Shown here: piece by piece, positions 61,386 through 64,000 of the stretch
Layout: every line of letters starts with the position of its first letter
How positions within the stretch are numbered: position 1 is the first letter of the stretch
DNA from: CAZSDU01 sp964605775
GTDB lineage: Bacteria > Bacteroidota > Bacteroidia > Bacteroidales > FEN-979
Length of the DNA stretch: 64,000 nucleotides
Direction: 5' to 3'
Assembly (NCBI GenBank): GCA_964605775.1
Contig: CAZSDU010000014.1
Coordinates: 1-64,000 of the forward strand
Notes under the pieces: generated by a model
Told to the model about the DNA's origin: nothing
What the model saw: only the letters and a program-made list of their open reading frames with translations
The model's database searches: none
Made by a program: the position numbers and the translations under genes

Positions 61386-61434
61386 CCCACTGCCTATCGA
61401 AAAATTCTTAACTTTGATTTTAATTTAATTAATT

Positions 61435-61462
61435 CCTAACTCCTCACTCCTAATTCCTGACT
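61435..61462. repeat. Heptamer array CCTAACT in front of tadA
   Basis: CCTAACT, CCTCACT, CCTAATT and CCTGACT in tandem, ending 5 bases before the tadA ATG. It is a heptamer family of different sequence, sitting in a 5' leader and not a 3' end. Confidence 0.85.
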
Positions 61463-61467
61463 GTTTT

Positions 61468-61902
61468 ATGTTTTCCGATGAATATTTCATGAATGAAGCC
61501 CTGAAGGAAGCCGGGAAGGCATTGCAAAAGGACGAAGTTCCGGTAGGGGCGATAGTGGTTTGCGACCGGCGTATCATTGCCAGGGCGCATAATCTTACCG
61601 AGACCCTCAATGATGTGACGGCCCATGCAGAAATGCAGGCGTTTACTGCAGCCGCCGATCATCTGGGCGGGAAATACCTCCATGAATGTACGCTGTACGT
61701 AACCCTGGAACCCTGTGTGATGTGTGCAGGAGCGGCTTTCTGGACCCATGTCGGCAGGATTGTTTTCGGCGCCGGGGATGAAAAAAGAGGATACAGACTT
61801 GTTGATCACCCGCTGCTACATCCGAAAACAGAAGTAAGCTCGGGAATTCTGGAACAGGAATGCGGAGAGATTTTGAAAGCATTTTTCAGAAAAAAACGAT
61901 AG
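61468..61902 (+). CDS. tadA: tRNA/nucleoside adenosine deaminase (TadA-like)
   Basis: Zinc cytidine-deaminase fold enzyme; the bacterial TadA makes inosine at the wobble position of tRNA-Arg. The 144 residues include the TadA start DEYFMNEALKEAGKAL, the catalytic HAE in TAHAEMQAF near residue 53, and PCVMCAGA near residue 82, whose cysteines bind zinc with the His. Homologous guanine deaminases look alike, so tRNA is likely but not certain. The TAG stop is inside a heptamer array (CGATAGG). Confidence 0.9.
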   Translation: MFSDEYFMNEALKEAGKALQKDEVPVGAIVVCDRRIIARAHNLTETLNDVTAHAEMQAFTAAADHLGGKYLHECTLYVTLEPCVMCAGAAFWTHVGRIVFGAGDEKRGYRLVDHPLLHPKTEVSSGILEQECGEILKAFFRKKR

Positions 61903-61931
61903 GCGGTATGCGATAGGCGATAGGCGATCCT
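61897..61931. repeat. Five heptamers CGATAGG over the tadA stop codon
   Basis: CGATAGG, CGGTATG, CGATAGG, CGATAGG and CGATCCT in tandem. The TAG in the first unit (61900-61902) is the stop of tadA, whose last Arg is also in the repeat. Confidence 0.9.
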
Positions 61932-61957
61932 GCATCATTTAATCTAACAACAGCATC

Positions 61958-62734
61958 ATGAAACAATCGATTTTAACACAACCTCTGGTCAAGACAGCGC
62001 TTCAGGAAATGGCCGAAGTGGCCGGATATCTCTGGGAACGCGGATGGGCAGAACGGAATGCCGGAAACATTTCGGTGAACGTTTCGGAGATGGCGGGATG
62101 GCGAGAGGGTGAGTTGGTGAGTGATCAGGCGGTCGGGCTGGAGAAACAATTGTTGTTGGTGTCAGGAAGTGGTTGCAGGATGCGTGAGTTAGCCGTTAAT
62201 CCTGAAAAACATGTTTGTGTTTTGGACCTCAGTGCAGACGGAAAGGCAACAGTACTTTCAGACGACAACGGCCGGCTGAAGCCAAGCTCGGAATTATCCA
62301 CCCACCTGGAGGTACATCAGAGGCTGATGAAGAAAAATGCGGCTGAAAAAGTGTTGTTGCATGCCCATGTTACAGAACTGATTGCCCTGACTCATATCGG
62401 GAAGTTCACCGAAGAGAAGGCCATCAACCAGATGCTGAGGAGAATGCATCCCGAGACAGGGTTTTTTATTCCCGAAGGGGTGGGCTTTATTCCTTTTGCC
62501 ATCCCCGGGAGCAAGGAAATTGCAGCCTTAACCCGGGAAAAGTTTGAAACCCATAAGGTGGTGATATGGGAAAAGCATGGTTGTCTGGCCATAGGAACTT
62601 CCGTTGCAGAGGCATTCGACCTGTTGGATATCCTGGCCAAGTCGGCAAGCATTTGGTTCAGTTGTCAAGCCTCGGGAACTGAAGCTCAGGGACTAAGCGA
62701 TGAGCAGATCAGGGCAATAACCGATCATCGTTAA
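61958..62734 (+). CDS. Class II aldolase, rhamnulose-1-phosphate aldolase type
   Basis: Zinc aldolase that would split rhamnulose 1-phosphate to dihydroxyacetone phosphate and lactaldehyde. The 258-residue length and pattern fit RhaD: GWAERNAGNISVN near residue 32, VSGSGCRMRELA near 70, and metal-binding HAHVTELIALTH near 132 with a third His in EKHGCLAIGTS near 210. Other rhamnose genes are not visible here. Residues about 44-56 (EMAGWREGELVSD) are encoded by an in-frame octamer array where RhaD proteins usually have other residues. The gene remains intact. Confidence 0.85.
   Translation: MKQSILTQPLVKTALQEMAEVAGYLWERGWAERNAGNISVNVSEMAGWREGELVSDQAVGLEKQLLLVSGSGCRMRELAVNPEKHVCVLDLSADGKATVLSDDNGRLKPSSELSTHLEVHQRLMKKNAAEKVLLHAHVTELIALTHIGKFTEEKAINQMLRRMHPETGFFIPEGVGFIPFAIPGSKEIAALTREKFETHKVVIWEKHGCLAIGTSVAEAFDLLDILAKSASIWFSCQASGTEAQGLSDEQIRAITDHR
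62087..62122. repeat. In-frame octamer array in the RhaD-like gene
   Basis: GAGATGGC, GGGATGGC, GAGAGGGT, GAGTTGGT and GAGTGATC in tandem, in sense orientation. The exposed phase reads TGG CGA, so no stop appears, and the frame continues. Confidence 0.9.
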
Positions 62735-62802
62735 AAATTTTTTTCAACCGTTAGGTTAATTATACGCCGATCTTTGCTATCTTTACGGTCTATTTTCCTG
62801 CC

Positions 62803-63222
62803 ATGGAAGCCAATAGACCTGTCCACCATAAACCTGAACTTCCCGAAGTACTGATCCTGGAAGATGATCCGGCTACAGCCAGCATTCTTCAGATATGGCT
62901 CAGGGGTTTTTGCAATACCAGCGTTGTGGACCATGGCGATGCCACCCTGGAAATCCTGGAAAAATGGCTGGCGGAAGGCCGCACTTTTGACCTCTTTCTT
63001 TTTGACATCAACATTCCTTACCCCTGGAACGGGGTAATGCTGTTGCAGGAGATCCGCAAACGTTTTGAAATTTATCGTGAACTGCCTGCCATTGCCCAAA
63101 CCGCCTATGCCCTTCCCAATGACCGGGAATACATCCTTTCAAGCGGCTTTAATGCCTATCTTGCCAAACCCCTTGCCAGGGAGGAAATGACCAGCCTGGT
63201 GAAGAAGTACCTTAAAAAGTAG
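62803..63222 (+). CDS. Single-domain response regulator
   Basis: A 139-residue receiver domain without output domain. It has the acidic pair LEDD near residue 21, the phospho-acceptor Asp in LFDINIPYPWNG near residue 67, the Thr/Ala switch region IAQTAYAL and the conserved Lys in LAKPLA near residue 126. Such proteins pass signals by docking to partners. No histidine kinase is adjacent. Its TAG stop begins the following octamer array. Confidence 0.9.
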   Translation: MEANRPVHHKPELPEVLILEDDPATASILQIWLRGFCNTSVVDHGDATLEILEKWLAEGRTFDLFLFDINIPYPWNGVMLLQEIRKRFEIYRELPAIAQTAYALPNDREYILSSGFNAYLAKPLAREEMTSLVKKYLKK

Positions 63223-63283
63223 TTGGCGAGCTGAAGAGCTGGTGAACTGGTGAGTTGGTGAGTTGGTGAGATGGTGAGTTGTG
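63220..63283. repeat. Eight-unit octamer array starting at a stop codon
   Basis: (T)AGTTGGC, GAGCTGAA, GAGCTGGT, GAACTGGT, GAGTTGGT, GAGTTGGT, GAGATGGT and GAGTTGTG in tandem. The TAG at 63220-63222 is the stop of the receiver gene and part of the first unit. Confidence 0.93.
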
Positions 63284-63294
63284 ATTCACCACTG

Positions 63295-63326
63295 CACTTT
63301 GTCACTTTGTTACTCTGTCACTATTT
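63295..63326. repeat. Second octamer family AGTGACAA over a convergent stop
   Basis: CACTTTGT, CACTTTGT, TACTCTGT and CACTATTT in tandem on the plus strand. On the minus strand these read AGTGACAG, AGTAACAA; the TAA in the second is the stop of the small secreted protein gene at 63310. Confidence 0.85.
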
Positions 63327-63585
63327 CTTCTTCTTCGCTTTCTTCCTTTTTGCTTTTATACAGTTTGTATCCGCCATATCCTGCGCCCATGGCTAAGAGG
63401 ATTCCCAGTCCGCCATCGATGGGAGCGCCGGCGGGTTCCTGGTTGGTTGATTCGCCATGCCCCCCCGGAGGAGGAGGAGCAGGCGGATCAGCATATACCG
63501 CATCGGTGATCAGCATTCCAAACATCAGTAAGGAAATAACAGCCAGGGATTTGATGATATTTTTCATAGGGTTATGTTTTTTCAT
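63310..63585 (-). CDS. Small secreted Gly/Pro-rich protein
   Basis: A 91-residue protein, or 85 if it starts at the second Met (63567). It has a signal peptide (about 7-31, ending VYA), a Pro/Gly-rich stretch (DPPAPPPPGGHGESTNQ), a single C-terminal membrane helix (GGLGILLAMGAGYGGYKLY) and a very acidic tail. I have seen this Pro/Gly-rich, C-terminal-helix pattern in Bacteroidetes genes placed next to T9SS cargo, as here, but it has no name I know. The residues VTE and the stop come from an octamer array. Confidence 0.7.
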   Translation of the reverse strand: MKKHNPMKNIIKSLAVISLLMFGMLITDAVYADPPAPPPPGGHGESTNQEPAGAPIDGGLGILLAMGAGYGGYKLYKSKKEESEEEEIVTE

Positions 63586-63602
63586 TTGGAATCTGATGTA
63601 AA

Positions 63603-64000
63603 TTACTGTACAAAAACTTTGGATGACTGGGTAGCCTGTGGGGAGGTGATCTTCACCAGGTAATACCCCGTGGGAACGTTCATGCTGAGTTTGAGCATGG
63701 CGGCGCCATTGAGTTTTCCGCTGGCGATGGCCTGCCCCATCATGTTATACACCAGCACATCGCCCTGGTTTTTCCCGGAGTTATCCACCACGACAAGCTG
63801 GTCGCCGGATGAATAAACCGTAAAGACCTGCCCTTTCTGGTTTTCGCCTATGCCCACATGGCTGAAGGTGACCAGGAAGCGGGCGGGGTTATCGCCTGTG
63901 GCCGAGGTAAAGGTATAAACAGGGTTGTTGGTCAGATCCTGTGAAGTACCCAGTTTCAAATCGTTGAGGTAAACCGGGCCCCAGAAACCATGAATGTTTT
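63603..64000 (-). CDS. C-terminal end of a T9SS cargo protein (runs off the window)
   Basis: The frame is open to the right edge, so only the C-terminal 132 or so residues are seen. The last 80 or so form a type A type IX secretion sorting domain: VFTVYSSGDQLVVVDNSGKN, VLVYNMMGQAIASGKLNG, MNVPTGYYLVKITSPQA, with the ending SSKVFVQ. The earlier part (FWGPVYLNDLKLGTSQDLTN) is beta-rich. The enzyme or adhesin part lies outside the window. It stands 17 bases upstream of the small secreted protein gene. Confidence 0.85.
   Translation of the reverse strand, partial: NIHGFWGPVYLNDLKLGTSQDLTNNPVYTFTSATGDNPARFLVTFSHVGIGENQKGQVFTVYSSGDQLVVVDNSGKNQGDVLVYNMMGQAIASGKLNGAAMLKLSMNVPTGYYLVKITSPQATQSSKVFVQ

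Noticed and set aside
40391..63326. Tandem short repeats as a CRISPR array
   Set aside because: The units are 7-8 bases and directly adjacent with no spacers, and no cas genes are present.

Overview
The window is a scaffold piece from an uncultured member of the Bacteroidota, most like the anaerobic Bacteroidales side of the phylum. Signs of this are type IX secretion C-terminal sorting domains (15127-18114 and the right edge), perfect or near-perfect Bacteroidetes promoters (TTTG or TTG, about 19-20 bases, then TAnnTTTG), almost no Shine-Dalgarno sequences, a glutaminyl-tRNA synthetase, DUF3857 transglutaminase-like proteins, a large bacterial alpha-2-macroglobulin, and a sodium-pumping methylmalonyl-CoA decarboxylase operon that suggests propionate-forming fermentation. 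A run of exactly 100 N at 37264-37363 marks a scaffold join, so order and distance across it are not proven.

Layout. 1-6.4 kb: tRNA-Gln, glnS, folB, tRNA-Cys and a purH-mreB-mreC-mreD block (purines and cell shape). 6.5-13.2 kb: a MacB-like permease, a ferritin-like protein, udk, and the operon mce-mmdA-gamma-biotin carrier-beta. 13.4-22 kb: CYTH protein, tRNA-Ala, thpR, a secreted sialidase-fold/PKD/T9SS protein, an ECF sigma factor with a membrane partner, a fructosamine-kinase-like gene, lutB and rpiB. 22.0-22.4 kb: a very AT-rich divergent gap whose composition runs into the first half of nadA. 22.4-36.1 kb: nadA, a YwqK-like repeat protein, rluB, a response regulator, two DUF3857 paralogues (one apparently catalytic, one not), dnaG, a DUF362/Fe-S membrane pair and a lipase. 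36.1-37.3 kb: a decayed DUF4160/DUF2442 module and a truncated aquaporin. 37.4-54.3 kb: GNAT, PHP phosphatase, U32 peptidase, pabA/pabB/pabC, aspS, alpha-2-macroglobulin and leuS. 54.4-64 kb: AsmA-like protein, ftsX-DUF3098-uppP-truB, tadA, rhaD-like aldolase, a receiver protein and two secreted or T9SS-related reading frames.

The most unusual feature is a set of short tandem repeat families between about 34 and 64 kb. An octamer (GAGTTGGT and variants), a heptamer (ATCGCAA/ATCGCCT/ATCGTAA and variants), a second octamer (AGTGACAA) and C-rich palindromes sit on, or within a few bases of, the stop codons of at least twelve genes, and often supply the stop codon and last residues (AspS ends LVSW, PabA ends GELESW, PabC ends GVRW). 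Because 8 and 7 are not multiples of 3, a sense-oriented array brings a stop into every frame. The same families also lie inside open reading frames (PHP protein, Fe-S protein, alpha-2-macroglobulin, RhaD-like aldolase, PabB N-terminus). In the arrays that could create a stop, the unit variant at the exposed phase is one that removes it (TGG CGA instead of TGG TGA, CGA TAC instead of CGA TAG, TCG CAA instead of TCG TAA). I know of no described element of this kind in Bacteroidota. The nearest concepts I know are cyanobacterial STRR heptamers and in-frame Rickettsia palindromic elements.

All calls come from reading the sequence by eye with knowledge of the families; no searches were run.
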